Assembly (NCBI GenBank): GCA_910585815.1
Contig: CAJUFJ010000006.1
Location: 12,178-76,177, forward strand
Source: an uncultured Oscillospiraceae bacterium
GTDB lineage: Bacteria; Bacillota; Clostridia; Oscillospirales; Oscillospiraceae
Reading direction: 5' to 3'
Length of the DNA stretch: 64,000 nucleotides
Part shown: positions 26,558 through 35,448 of the stretch, in pieces
How the letters are laid out: each line of letters begins with the position of its first letter
How positions within the stretch are numbered: the stretch's first letter is position 1
Notes under the pieces: generated by a model
Seen by the model: the letters and a program-made list of their open reading frames with translations, nothing else
What the model was told of the DNA's origin: nothing
Database searches by the model: none
Position numbers and translations under genes: made by a program

Positions 26558-27676
26558 ATGTCGAAAAAGTTCAACATTTTCCTCTCTGCCCTGTTCTGCG
26601 CCTTCATCGGCGGAGTATTTGTAATCAGCACCATTCTGCCCGACCGGGAGAAGTCCGAGCTGGAGAACCGCTTCCTGCAAAAGCCGCCCAAGCTGACGGT
26701 GGAAAACCTCACGGACGGCAGGTTTATGAAAAACGCGGAGGACTACGTCTCCGACCACATTGTGGGCCGGGACTTCTGGGTGGCCGCCAAGGCCTGGAGC
26801 GAGCGGCTGTCCGGCAAAAAAGAGAACGAGGGGGTCTACTTTGGAAAGCAGGACACCCTTATCAACCGGGTAAAGGACCCCGACCCGTCCAAGCTGGAAA
26901 AGGATATGGGCTATGTGGACGCCCTGGTGGGCAACGTGTCTGTCCCGGTGTACTTCGGCCTGATCCCCTCCGCCGCGGAAATCTGGAAGGACCGGCTCCC
27001 GGAGGGCGCTCCCACCGCCGACGAGAAAGCGGCCATTAACCGGCTGTATTTCTCCACCGGAGCCTCCACCATCGACCTGTACGCCGCCCTGGCCCCCCAC
27101 AGCGGGGAGGACATCTACTATCGCACCGACCACCACTGGACCAGCCTGGGGGCCTTCTACGGGGCCAACGCCATCTTCGAGGCCCTGGGCCTGGAGCCCA
27201 TCGACCTGGCGGACTACCAGAAAACCACCGTCACCGACCAGTTTAACGGCACCAGCTTCTCTACCTCCGGGGTGCGCTGGCTGCCCCCCGACACCATCGA
27301 CGCCTATGTCCCCAACGAGGGGATCAGGGTGACCTCCTACTTCAAGGGCACCCCCGAGGAGGGCAGCCTCTATGTGGACAGCTACCTGGCGGAAAAGGAC
27401 AAGTATTCCTATTTCCTGGGGGGCCGTCAGCCCCTGTGCGTGGTGGAAAAGGAGGGGAGCACCGGCCCCAGGGTCCTCGTTGTCCGGGACTCCTATTCCG
27501 ACTCCCTCACCCCCTTCCTCACCCAGCGGTTTTCTGAGGTCCACCTCATCGACCCCCGGGACAACCGGACCAGCATCAAGAGCTACGTGGAGAACAACAG
27601 CATCGACCTGGTGATTGTGCTCTACAGCTTCGCCAATTTCACCACCGACGCAAATCTGTTCCTGCTGGGCAGATAA
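26558..27676 (+). CDS. DHHW-family (AlgX/AlgJ-like) surface polysaccharide acetylation partner
   Basis: 372 residues with an N-terminal membrane anchor (about 5-28). YYRTDHHWTSLGA carries the DHHW signature and VVRDSYSDSLTPFL the SGNH-like serine block. Such proteins receive the acyl group from the MBOAT protein and pass it to a polymer outside the cell. It is the second gene of the operon; a terminator follows. The polymer target is not identifiable. Confidence 0.88.
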   Translation: MSKKFNIFLSALFCAFIGGVFVISTILPDREKSELENRFLQKPPKLTVENLTDGRFMKNAEDYVSDHIVGRDFWVAAKAWSERLSGKKENEGVYFGKQDTLINRVKDPDPSKLEKDMGYVDALVGNVSVPVYFGLIPSAAEIWKDRLPEGAPTADEKAAINRLYFSTGASTIDLYAALAPHSGEDIYYRTDHHWTSLGAFYGANAIFEALGLEPIDLADYQKTTVTDQFNGTSFSTSGVRWLPPDTIDAYVPNEGIRVTSYFKGTPEEGSLYVDSYLAEKDKYSYFLGGRQPLCVVEKEGSTGPRVLVVRDSYSDSLTPFLTQRFSEVHLIDPRDNRTSIKSYVENNSIDLVIVLYSFANFTTDANLFLLGR

Positions 27677-27682
27677 AGTAAG

Positions 27683-27719
27683 GTCAGGAATCCTCAGGGA
27701 TTCCTGACCCATTTTTTAT
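27683..27719 (+). terminator. Intrinsic terminator after the MBOAT-DHHW operon
   Basis: GGTCAGGAATCC and GGATTCCTGACC form a near-perfect stem with a short loop, followed by a T run. Confidence 0.88.
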
Positions 27720-27736
27720 GATTTTCAGCTGTTTTC

Positions 27737-28729
27737 TCAGGAATACTGGTAAAACAGAGAGGCAAACCCGCCGGAATGGACCATGCAGGCCCCTTCGCTT
27801 TTTACCGCGCCGCTTTTCAGCAGGTCGCACATCCCCCAGACCGTCTTACTGGTGTAGACGCGCTCCAGGAAAATCCCCTCCGTCTGGGCCAGGTGCTCCA
27901 CCATCCCGTCGGATTGGGATGTGGATATCCCCCAGCCGCCGCCCCGGTAGTCCCCGTGGACCGTCATGGCCCGCTGGACGGGGACCTCCGGCTGTAGGCC
28001 GGTCAGTTCCGTTATCCCCTGGAACAGTCCGTTTAAAATACCTTCCAGTTCCTCCACCGGATTTTCCACGGTAATCACATGGACGTGAAAGGGCGCACCC
28101 AGCAGGGCGGTCCCAAACACCACCCCGGCCGCCAATCCGCCATTGCCGCCGGGCACAAAGAGGTCGGTTATGGGCCGCTCCTCCATGTGCCTGTACAGCT
28201 CCAGAGGGAGGTGGATATACCCCACGGCCCCTCGTGGCGTGGTGGCGCCGTTCTCAATGACCCAGGGGGAGGCCCCCTGCGCCCTCAGCTCCTCTGCCAG
28301 CCGGTCCACATAGGCGCTCCGCTCCGCCGCGGAAACCGAGCCGATGTAGTGCTCCTCCACATGGACCAGCTGGTTGAGCACCATGTTCCCCCTCCGCGCC
28401 TGCGGCTCCGGGTTATTGTGGACCAGAAGACAGCGCAGGCCCAGCCGGCAGCAGGCGGCCGCTGCAATGGAACAGAGGTTGGAGTTCTCCATTCCGGAAG
28501 CGATGATCGTGTCACATCGGCGCTCCATGGCCTCGCCCAGCAGATATTCCAATGGGCGCACCTTGTTGCCGCCAGGGCCCAGGCCGTTCAGGTCATCCCG
28601 CTTTATGTAAATGGGGCCGGCGTTCAGCTCCTCCTCCAGCCGGTACAGCCGCTCCACCGGTGTCTCGAAGGAACAAAGAAGCTTCCTGGGCAGCCTGGCC
28701 AGTGCCCGCTCAATTTCTGCAATGGTCAT
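27737..28729 (-). CDS. PLP-dependent D-cysteine desulfhydrase / ACC deaminase family enzyme
   Basis: 330 residues. The lysine in GPGGNKVRPLEYLLGEAM binds PLP, VPGGNGGLAAGVVFGTALLG forms the phosphate site, and VHSGGFASLF closes the fold-type II core. Related enzymes break D-cysteine to pyruvate, ammonia and sulfide, or open other small amino acids. Substrate cannot be assigned. It converges with the MBOAT operon and shares the terminator region. Confidence 0.85.
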   Translation of the reverse strand: MTIAEIERALARLPRKLLCSFETPVERLYRLEEELNAGPIYIKRDDLNGLGPGGNKVRPLEYLLGEAMERRCDTIIASGMENSNLCSIAAAACCRLGLRCLLVHNNPEPQARRGNMVLNQLVHVEEHYIGSVSAAERSAYVDRLAEELRAQGASPWVIENGATTPRGAVGYIHLPLELYRHMEERPITDLFVPGGNGGLAAGVVFGTALLGAPFHVHVITVENPVEELEGILNGLFQGITELTGLQPEVPVQRAMTVHGDYRGGGWGISTSQSDGMVEHLAQTEGIFLERVYTSKTVWGMCDLLKSGAVKSEGACMVHSGGFASLFYQYS

Positions 28730-28824
28730 ATGCGCTCATTCCCTTTCCTTTTTTTATACTTTTGTATACAGTTTTCCTTCACATTAAAAACACGGCGGTA
28801 CCTTGCCGGAATTTCCCGGGACGG

Positions 28825-29307
28825 TCACGGCTCCCCGTCCACTGCCTTCTTTGCGGCCTCCAGGTCGTTGGCCACCACCATCAGGACGGTGCTGCCCTTT
28901 ACGTCTATGTAGGCGTCCTTCAGCTTGGGGACCTCTGCCAGACGGTATCCGTAGTCCTCGTTGGCGTCGATCTGGCCCTGGACGTAGTCCTCCAGCGCCT
29001 TTTGGGCGTCCTTGGCGTGGGCCTCGCTGTCCAGCACCAGCACCGCGCCCTCCTCGCAGGTGGCCCCGGCGGAGCGCAGCACGGCGCAGTCCTTCAGGTC
29101 CTCCCGGTCCAGTCCGTAGCTCTCCAGCCGGTACAGGGCGGAAAAGGCGGTGTCGGCGTCCAGCTCCTCCAGGGTCTCGGAGAAGGCGCCGGCCTCCGCC
29201 ATGGCCTGGACGTCCGCCGGCTTGTAATCGCCGGAGCCTTTTCCGCCGCAGGCCGTCATGCCCAGGCTCAGCGCCAGAGCCAGCGCAATCGTCAAGAGCT
29301 TTTTCAT
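28825..29307 (-). CDS. DUF4358 lipoprotein
   Basis: 160 residues from the ATG at 29307, overlapping the SGNH stop as ATGA. The signal peptide ends in a lipobox LGMTAC, and the mature part is a single DUF4358 domain (YKPADVQAMAEAGAFSETLE near the start, YIDVKGSTVLMVVANDLEAA at the end). It is the second DUF4358 lipoprotein in 6 kb. Function unknown; translational coupling to the SGNH hydrolase implies a shared envelope task. Confidence 0.82.
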   Translation of the reverse strand: MKKLLTIALALALSLGMTACGGKGSGDYKPADVQAMAEAGAFSETLEELDADTAFSALYRLESYGLDREDLKDCAVLRSAGATCEEGAVLVLDSEAHAKDAQKALEDYVQGQIDANEDYGYRLAEVPKLKDAYIDVKGSTVLMVVANDLEAAKKAVDGEP

Positions 29308-30263
29308 CCTTGTCCACTCCCATCCACAGTTGATGTGTCCGGCCCGGCCGGCTGGGGGACCTCCACCGGGGGAGGCCCGTCGGGGTACAGCGTGTCGAAC
29401 TCCACCGTGTGGGTCCTCAGATACTCCAGCCACTGCTGGCAGGACTCCTTATAGAGATGTACGCCGTCCCGGCTGTACCCCTCGGGCAGGGAGCCGTTTT
29501 CGTCCGCGAAGGCCTCGTACACGTTTACGTAGGCCACCTTTTTCTCCTCCGCCACCTGCTGCATCAGCTGGTTGTAGATCCGCAGGTGGTCGTTGGTCAG
29601 GTAGTCGTGGCCGGTGGCGGCCAAGTACTGCGCCTCATTCACCGGGATCAGGCCCTGGATGTAGATAACCGCGTTGGGCTGGACCCGGCGGACCTCGTCG
29701 ATGGCGGCGCAGAATTTTTCATAATAGCCCTTGTCGTTGTTGTAGCCCAGCTCGTTGACCCCCAGGGCGATGTAGACCTTGCCGTACTGCTTCAGGGCCA
29801 AGGCCTCCAGGGGGGTGTATTTCTCCCCGTCGATGGTCAGGGATTTCCGCTCGGCCAGCTTGAAGATGGACACGCCGTTGGCGGCCAGATTTTCGCCGGT
29901 GCCAATGCCGCTGTAGAGCATAAAACCGTCGGTGCGGGAGTCGCCCACAAAGGCGGCGTCGTCAAAGTAGCTGTTTTCCACCGGCTCCCCCTCGGGGACG
30001 GGCTGGGAGAAGTCGTAGAGCGGGGCCTTGGGCTCGGCGGGAACCTCGGGCGGGTCCTGAGATGTGCTCACATCCGGCTCGCTGGCGCTCCCCCCGCCGG
30101 ACCCGCTGCCAACGTGGGCGGCGCCCGGATTTTTTTCTGCTCCGTCGTAGTATTTCAGAAAGAAAATTGCCGCCGCGGCGGCCGCGGCTACCACTGCCGC
30201 AATCACAATCATGGCAATTTTGTGGGACCGGGCAACCCGTTTTCCCTGATAATTACCGGGCAT
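29304..30263 (-). CDS. Membrane-anchored SGNH/GDSL-type esterase
   Basis: 319 residues. One N-terminal membrane span (about 16-38), a Gly/Ser-rich linker, then an SGNH domain. FVGDSRTDG supplies the Ser, ALGVNELGYN the Gly/Asn blocks and SRDGVHLY the Asp-His dyad. It probably removes or transfers acyl groups on a surface polymer. The C-terminus is Pro-rich. It shares an operon with the DUF4358 lipoprotein. Confidence 0.85.
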   Translation of the reverse strand: MPGNYQGKRVARSHKIAMIVIAAVVAAAAAAAIFFLKYYDGAEKNPGAAHVGSGSGGGSASEPDVSTSQDPPEVPAEPKAPLYDFSQPVPEGEPVENSYFDDAAFVGDSRTDGFMLYSGIGTGENLAANGVSIFKLAERKSLTIDGEKYTPLEALALKQYGKVYIALGVNELGYNNDKGYYEKFCAAIDEVRRVQPNAVIYIQGLIPVNEAQYLAATGHDYLTNDHLRIYNQLMQQVAEEKKVAYVNVYEAFADENGSLPEGYSRDGVHLYKESCQQWLEYLRTHTVEFDTLYPDGPPPVEVPQPAGPDTSTVDGSGQG

Positions 30264-30390
30264 TTATATACACCTCCAAGCTGGAGACAAACAGAAGTCT
30301 GTTTAAACCGTTCTTAATCAGGATATCATATTTTCGACAAATTGCAAGTGACAAAACCGTTACAAATATTCCCTTTTTCTGGAACAAAAG

Positions 30391-30418
30391 ACCCGGCCCC
30401 GCCGGGGGCCGGGGAAAG
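30391..30418. terminator. GC-rich hairpin between the DegV and SGNH genes
   Basis: CCCGGCCCC and GGGGCCGGG pair across a short loop, 14 bases beyond the DegV stop on the minus strand. There is no good T tract. Confidence 0.5.
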
Positions 30419-30431
30419 CCTGTTTCCGGGG

Positions 30432-31328
30432 CTAAACCGCCCTGCGGATCAGTCCCACGCCGATGGGGGTGGGGCCGGTGTGCACCCCGATGGTCACGCC
30501 GATCTGGTAAGGGTGCTTCACCTCGGGCCGATCGGCACCCAGCTCCAGAAGGCCGCTGTAGATAGTCTGGGCAAAGGCCGCGTGCTCCTCCCGGTCCAGG
30601 CCGAAGCCGGTGGCCAAGCGGTAATGGTCCAGGTCGATCTCCTCCTGCTTCAGGTGGCGGAAAAAGAGCTCCCGCACCCGGACCAGCGACTTCTTCCGCC
30701 CCTGGGCGATGCCGTCGGAGACAAGGCCCGCGTCCTTATAGCCGATGAGGGGCTTCACCTTCAGCAGGGCGCCGGTGGCGGCAGCCGCCCGGCCGATGCG
30801 TCCGCCGTGGCGGAGGTAGTCCAGGTCGCTGGTGGTGAAAAAGATGCGTCCGGTGGCGGGCAGGGGCTTCAGCGCCTCCACCGCCTCCTCCAGCGTATAG
30901 CCCGCGTCCCGGAGGGCGGCCGCCTCCTCCACAAACATGCCCTGGAGAACGGTGGCCAGGGTGGAGTCCACCACCTGCACCCGGGCCTGGGGGAACTCCT
31001 CCCGCAGCTCCTCCGCCGCGTTGCAGGCCGACTGGTAGGAGCCGCTGAAGGCGGCGTTCAGGCAGATGCACAGGATGGGCATGTCCTGGGCCGCCAGAGG
31101 CCGGAAGGCCTCCAGATAGTCCTCCATGGTGGGCATGGAGGTCTTGGGGAACACCCCGGGGCGGTCCGCCATCATCTGATAAAACCGGTGGGTGGGGATA
31201 TCCCGCTCTTCGCGGTAATAGGGCTCGTCCTCAAAGCCCACGTAGTAGGACACCATCCCCACGTTCAGCTGCTCCAACCGTTCCCGTCCCAGGTCGCAGG
31301 AGCTGTCACTGACAATATGGAACTTCAT
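30432..31328 (-). CDS. DegV-family fatty-acid-binding protein
   Basis: 298 residues. HIVSDSSCDLG at the N-terminus, KTSMPTMEDYLEAF, LNAAFSGSYQSA and VVDSTLAT are the DegV hallmarks, and the C-terminal lid contains the lipid-contact segment (GVTIGVHTGPTPIGVGLI). DegV/FakB proteins present fatty acids to a FakA kinase for phospholipid synthesis. No fakA is adjacent. Monocistronic by layout. Confidence 0.9.
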   Translation of the reverse strand: MKFHIVSDSSCDLGRERLEQLNVGMVSYYVGFEDEPYYREERDIPTHRFYQMMADRPGVFPKTSMPTMEDYLEAFRPLAAQDMPILCICLNAAFSGSYQSACNAAEELREEFPQARVQVVDSTLATVLQGMFVEEAAALRDAGYTLEEAVEALKPLPATGRIFFTTSDLDYLRHGGRIGRAAAATGALLKVKPLIGYKDAGLVSDGIAQGRKKSLVRVRELFFRHLKQEEIDLDHYRLATGFGLDREEHAAFAQTIYSGLLELGADRPEVKHPYQIGVTIGVHTGPTPIGVGLIRRAV

Positions 31329-31526
31329 ATTGCTCTCCTTTATTTCGTGGCCCGCCTCTCCCGGCGAGCCGTGACCGGGCCCGCTGCCCGGTGGGTAATA
31401 GTGTAATTATAGCGCAAACGGCGGGAAAACTCAACCACAATTTTACACCCCGGCGGGGCGGCCCGCAGCCGGGGGCCGTCTTTTCCATAAAATACGAATA
31501 AATATCAGAAAATCAGGAAAAAACTG

Positions 31527-31555
31527 TTGCGTCCCCCGGGGAAGTGTGGTATACT
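31527..31555 (+). promoter_or_regulatory. Promoter of rpsB
   Basis: TTGCGT, a 17-base spacer and TATACT. A leader of roughly 110 bases precedes the rpsB start and may hold autoregulatory structure, which I could not define. Confidence 0.7.
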
Positions 31556-31669
31556 ACCAAGGCATTATGCGTGGGAGTGCGGATTTTCCGCCCGGTGCCC
31601 GGGTGTTCCGGGTTGGCGGAGGACATGATGCCCCCAGAAGATCAACTGAAAAACAGGAGGAAACAAACT

Positions 31670-32398
31670 ATGGCAGTCGTATCTATGAAGCAGCTGCTGG
31701 AGGCCGGCGTACACTTCGGCCACCAGACCCGCCGGTGGAACCCCAAGATGGCCACCTACATCTACACCGAGCGCAACGGGATCTATATTATTGATCTCCA
31801 GAAGACGGTGAAGAAGCTGGAGGAGGCCTACAACTTCGTCCGCTCCCTGGGCGAGAAGGGCGAGACCCTGCTCTTTGTGGGCACCAAGAAGCAGGCCCAG
31901 GAGGCCATCCGCGAGGAGGCCAGCCGCGTGGGTATGTACTGGGTGAACGCCCGCTGGCTGGGCGGCATGCTCACCAACTTCAAGACCATGCGGGGCCGCG
32001 TGGACCGTCTGGCCCAGCTGAAGAAGATGCAGGAGGACGGCACCTTCGACATGCTGCCCAAGAAGGAAGTTATCAAGCACATGGGCGAGATCGCCAAGCT
32101 GGAGAAGTACCTGGGCGGCGTTACCGAGATGCGCAAGCTCCCCGGCGCCCTGTTTGTGGTGGACCCCCGCAAGGAGCGCAACGCCATCAACGAGGCCCGC
32201 AAGCTCCACATCCCCATCGTGGCCATCGTGGACACCAACTGCGACCCCGACGAGATCGACTACGTGATTCCCGGCAACGACGACGCCATCCGCGCCATCA
32301 AGCTGATTTCCTCCGTCATGGCCAACGCCATCCAGGAGGGCAAGCAGGGCCAGGACGCCGCCCCCGCTGAGGAGGCCGCTCCCGCCGCCGCTGAGTAA
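31670..32398 (+). CDS. rpsB: 30S ribosomal protein S2
   Basis: 242 residues from the ATG at 31670 behind AGGAGG. VSMKQLLEAGVHFGHQTRRW and the central NFKTMRGRVDRL block are universal S2 motifs. There is a short acidic/alanine tail. It is needed for the small subunit. As in most bacteria it is followed by tsf, here with a palindromic repeat between. Confidence 0.98.
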   Translation: MAVVSMKQLLEAGVHFGHQTRRWNPKMATYIYTERNGIYIIDLQKTVKKLEEAYNFVRSLGEKGETLLFVGTKKQAQEAIREEASRVGMYWVNARWLGGMLTNFKTMRGRVDRLAQLKKMQEDGTFDMLPKKEVIKHMGEIAKLEKYLGGVTEMRKLPGALFVVDPRKERNAINEARKLHIPIVAIVDTNCDPDEIDYVIPGNDDAIRAIKLISSVMANAIQEGKQGQDAAPAEEAAPAAAE

Positions 32399-32408
32399 GA
32401 GCTATTTG

Positions 32409-32483
32409 TGTAGGGCGTGACGACCCCGGCACGCCGCCCGGACGAACGACGGCGTGCGGCGCGCCGAGTCGTCGCGCCCTGCG
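32409..32483. repeat. TGTAGGG-family palindromic repeat
   Basis: TGTAGGGCGTGACGACCCCG opens and GAGTCGTCGCGCCCTGCG closes, with near-complementary arms (GGCG.GACGAC/GTCGTCGCGCC). It lies between rpsB and tsf. Confidence 0.6.
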
Positions 32484-32527
32484 TCAATTCTGATATTCAC
32501 CCATCAATGATTTGGAGGTAATTTATT

Positions 32528-33448
32528 ATGGCAATTTCCGCAAAAGACGTGCAGAAGCTGCGCGAGATGACTGGTGTAGGCATCATGAACTGCAAGAACG
32601 CCCTGGTGGAGGCCGACGGCGACTTTGACAAGGCCATCGAGCTGCTGCGCGAGAAGGGCCTGGCCGCTCAGGTGAAGAAGGCCGGCAAGGTGGCCGCCGA
32701 GGGCGTGTCCTTCGCCATCGTGGCCGACAACGGCGTGGGTGTGATCATCGAGGTCAACTCTCAGAGCGACTTCGTGGCCAAAAACGCCGTCTTCCAGGGC
32801 TTTGTCAAGGACGTGGCCACCGCCGTCGCCACCCAGGACCCCGCCGACGTGGAGGCCCTGAAGAACTGCACCTACCCCGGCACCGACCGCACCATCGCCG
32901 ACGTTACCGCCGACAAGGTGCTGGCCATCGGCGAGAACATTCAGCTCCGCCGCTTCGTCCGCTACGCTGAGGGGGTCAACGTGCCCTATATCCACATGAA
33001 CGGCAAGGTGGCCGTGCTGGTCAATCTGGCCGTGGAGGGCATCGACGCCGATAAGGTGGTGGAGCTGGGCAAGGATGTGGCCATGCAGATTTGCGCCATG
33101 AACCCCACCTATCTGGACAAGTCCGACGTGAGCCAGGAGGTTCTGGACAAGGAGAAGGAAATCCAACTGGCTCAGCTGGCCAACGACCCCAAGATGGCTT
33201 CCAAGCCCGAGAAGGTAAAGGAAGGCATCGTTATGGGCAAGATGGGCAAGTACTTCGAGGAGAACTGCCTACTCCAGCAGGCCTTCGTCAAGGAGAACAA
33301 GATCTCCGTGGAGAAGCACGTGGCCGCCGTGGCCAAGGAGTTGGGCGGCACCATCACCGTGAAGGCCTTCACCCGCTTCGCCACCGGTGAGGGCATCGAG
33401 AAGGCCGAGGACGACTTCGCCGCCGAGGTCGCCTCTATGATTAAGTAA
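32528..33448 (+). CDS. tsf: Elongation factor Ts
   Basis: 306 residues behind TTGGAGG. Opening VQKLREMTGVGIMNCKNALV is the EF-Ts UBA-like domain. The core contains the Tu-binding segment (NSQSDFVAKN). It exchanges GDP on EF-Tu. Confidence 0.98.
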   Translation: MAISAKDVQKLREMTGVGIMNCKNALVEADGDFDKAIELLREKGLAAQVKKAGKVAAEGVSFAIVADNGVGVIIEVNSQSDFVAKNAVFQGFVKDVATAVATQDPADVEALKNCTYPGTDRTIADVTADKVLAIGENIQLRRFVRYAEGVNVPYIHMNGKVAVLVNLAVEGIDADKVVELGKDVAMQICAMNPTYLDKSDVSQEVLDKEKEIQLAQLANDPKMASKPEKVKEGIVMGKMGKYFEENCLLQQAFVKENKISVEKHVAAVAKELGGTITVKAFTRFATGEGIEKAEDDFAAEVASMIK

Positions 33449-33467
33449 AAGCGGTTACAGGACACAA

Positions 33468-33494
33468 AAGCCCGGTGCGTAAGCACCGGGCTTT
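33468..33494. terminator. Bidirectional terminator between tsf and ispF
   Basis: AAAGCCCGGTGC and GCACCGGGCTTT form a 12-pair stem with A and T flanks that serve both converging genes. Confidence 0.92.
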
Positions 33495-33496
33495 GC

Positions 33497-33979
33497 TCAT
33501 GCCTTCTCAATCAGCGCCACCGCGTGGGCGACCATACCCTCACCGGAACCGGTGAAGCCCAGGCCCTCCTCGGTGGTGGCCTTCACATTGACCTGCCCGG
33601 GGTCCACCCCCATGGCCCGGGCCAGGTTGTCCCGCATTTGCGGGATATGGGGGGCCAGCTTGGGCCGCTGAGCCAGGACGGTGGCGTCCACGTTGCCCAC
33701 GGTAAACCCTCGCTCCCTCAGCAGCGCGGTCACATGGGCCAGCAGCCTCAGGCTGTCCGCTCCGGTGTAGGCGGGGTCGGTGTCGGGGAAGTGCCGTCCG
33801 ATGTCCCCCAGGCCCGCCGCACCCAGCAGGGCATCCATCACCGCGTGGGTGAGGACGTCGGCGTCGGAGTGGCCCAGCAGGCCCCGCTCCCAGGGGATAT
33901 CCACCCCGCCTAAAATCAGCTGCCGCCCCTCCACAAGGCGGTGGACGTCGTAGCCGTGGCCGATTCTCACTCCCTGCAT
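33497..33979 (-). CDS. ispF: 2-C-methyl-D-erythritol 2,4-cyclodiphosphate synthase
   Basis: 160 residues from the ATG at 33979 (GAGGAGGGG just upstream), overlapping ispD by 13 bases. GHGYDVHRL gives the zinc ligands, GLLGHSDADVLTHAVMDAL the substrate loop and VNVKATTEEGLGFTG the C-terminal motif. It cyclises CDP-ME phosphate in the MEP isoprenoid pathway. Confidence 0.96.
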   Translation of the reverse strand: MQGVRIGHGYDVHRLVEGRQLILGGVDIPWERGLLGHSDADVLTHAVMDALLGAAGLGDIGRHFPDTDPAYTGADSLRLLAHVTALLRERGFTVGNVDATVLAQRPKLAPHIPQMRDNLARAMGVDPGQVNVKATTEEGLGFTGSGEGMVAHAVALIEKA

Positions 33980-34719
33980 CGCCACTCCCCCTCCTCCACT
34001 CTGGCCTGAAGGATGGCCTCCCCCAGGATCAGGTCCAGGGGAGTGGTAATCTTGATGTTCTCCCGGCTGCCGCTGGTGAGGGTCACCCGCATGCCCAGCC
34101 GCTCCACCGCGCCGCAGTCGTCGGTGAGCAGCTCGCCATCCTCCATGGCCTTCTGGATGGCGCCCCGGATAAGGCCGGCCTCAAAGACCTGGGGGGTCTG
34201 CACCGCCCACAGCTGGGAGCGGTCCACCGTCTCCACCACCAGGCCGTCCTCGGTGCGCTTGACAGTGTCGGTGAGGGGGATGGCCGGGGCGACTGCCCCG
34301 GTGAGGGCGGCGCGGGCCACCGTGTCTCGGATGATCTCCTGGGTCACCAGGGGGCGAGCCCCGTCGTGGATGGCAATCAGGCCGGCCTCGGGGTCCACCT
34401 CCCTCAGCCCGGCCTGGACCGAGTGAATGCGCTCCTGTCCGCCCACAATCACCTTGCGCACCTTGTCCAGGTTGAAATCTTTGCACAGCCGGCCCACATC
34501 CACCACCAGGTCCTCCCGGGCCACCACAACAATCTCGTGGATGGCCGGGCAGTCCTGAAAGGCGTAGAGGGTGTGGACCAGCACGGGCAGCTCCCCCAGG
34601 GGGGCCAGCACCTTGTCGATGCCCCCCATCCGCCGGGCCAGCCCTGCGGAGACAATTACCGCCGAGCACCTGGGCTCCTCGGGCTTCTTCTTTTTGAACA
34701 GAGACAGCAGACCTGCCAT
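33967..34719 (-). CDS. ispD: 2-C-methyl-D-erythritol 4-phosphate cytidylyltransferase
   Basis: 250 residues from the ATG at 34719 (AAGGAG 8 bases before); a GTG at 34728 would overlap the upstream stop as GTGA. Nucleotidyltransferase fold: SAGLARRMGGIDKVLAPLG, HDGARPLVTQEIIRDT and TDDCGAVERLG. It makes CDP-ME, the step before IspE/IspF. The short N-terminal KKKKPEE leader is atypical. Confidence 0.95.
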   Translation of the reverse strand: MAGLLSLFKKKKPEEPRCSAVIVSAGLARRMGGIDKVLAPLGELPVLVHTLYAFQDCPAIHEIVVVAREDLVVDVGRLCKDFNLDKVRKVIVGGQERIHSVQAGLREVDPEAGLIAIHDGARPLVTQEIIRDTVARAALTGAVAPAIPLTDTVKRTEDGLVVETVDRSQLWAVQTPQVFEAGLIRGAIQKAMEDGELLTDDCGAVERLGMRVTLTSGSRENIKITTPLDLILGEAILQARVEEGEWRCRE

Positions 34720-34724
34720 GCCCC

Positions 34725-35438
34725 TCACTCCTTATCCGTCAATTTTTTCCCGCGCACCGCGTCCAGAATTTTTTCCTGGGGCACCAGTTCTTCCGTCCGG
34801 CCGGTGTCCGTGGCGCTGGTACACTCGAAGCACGTCCAGCCCCGGACGTTCCAGTTTATCATATCAATGTCGTCAAAGAGGTCGTAATCCGGGTCCATAA
34901 TCTCGTGCATCTCCACCCAGCAGCCGCAGTCCTGCTCTGACAGCGGGTCGGAGAAGTCCAGAAAAACCATGGAGTTGGGGCAGGCCCAGTAGCAGCCCCA
35001 GACGGCCAGCAGATTGGTGGCCGCGTCGTAAGCCACGCCGGTCCAGATGAAGGTCTCCTCCCCCTGCCGGCCGTCCAGCGGCCAGGATTTTTCTGGAATG
35101 TAGTGCATCGTCCGCCCGGTTTCCACCTCTAAGACGCTGTAGCCGTACAGGTCCTCCCGGAAGACCAGGTAGTGGTTTCCGTTGGCGTGGGGAAGGAGCC
35201 GGTAAAACTCCCCGTCGTCGTTGATATTGTCCCAAGTATACACCACCTGGCCCCCGCTGTCCAGCAGCTGGTGCCGGGCGGCGCGGTAGAGGCCCCCCTG
35301 GTAACGGCTTGTGCGCACCGTCCAGCCCTGGGGGAGCTCCGGCTCCTTCCCAGGGCGCTGGCAGAGGCAGTCCTCCGAAAAGAGAAAGGCGTGCTCCTGG
35401 CGGAAGCTCTGATACTGAGGGGTGTGGTAGACGTTCAT
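34725..35438 (-). CDS. Hypothetical protein, 237 residues
   Basis: No family recognised. It is rich in Trp, Tyr and acidic residues and probably a beta-propeller-like or beta-sandwich cytosolic protein (YRLLPHANGNHYLVFREDLY, then AVWGCYWACPNSMVFLDFSD). No signal peptide. It sits 10 bp after the zinc-ribbon gene and overlaps ispD, so all three could be one transcript. Coding is supported by GC-rich third positions and context. Confidence 0.6.
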   Translation of the reverse strand: MNVYHTPQYQSFRQEHAFLFSEDCLCQRPGKEPELPQGWTVRTSRYQGGLYRAARHQLLDSGGQVVYTWDNINDDGEFYRLLPHANGNHYLVFREDLYGYSVLEVETGRTMHYIPEKSWPLDGRQGEETFIWTGVAYDAATNLLAVWGCYWACPNSMVFLDFSDPLSEQDCGCWVEMHEIMDPDYDLFDDIDMINWNVRGWTCFECTSATDTGRTEELVPQEKILDAVRGKKLTDKE

Positions 35439-35448
35439 GGGCTCCTCC

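Noticed and set aside
24917..27712. A 931-codon open frame on the minus strand across the MBOAT-DHHW genes
   Set aside because: It is the antisense shadow of GC-rich, biased genes; the + strand genes have clear families, ribosome-binding sites and a terminator.
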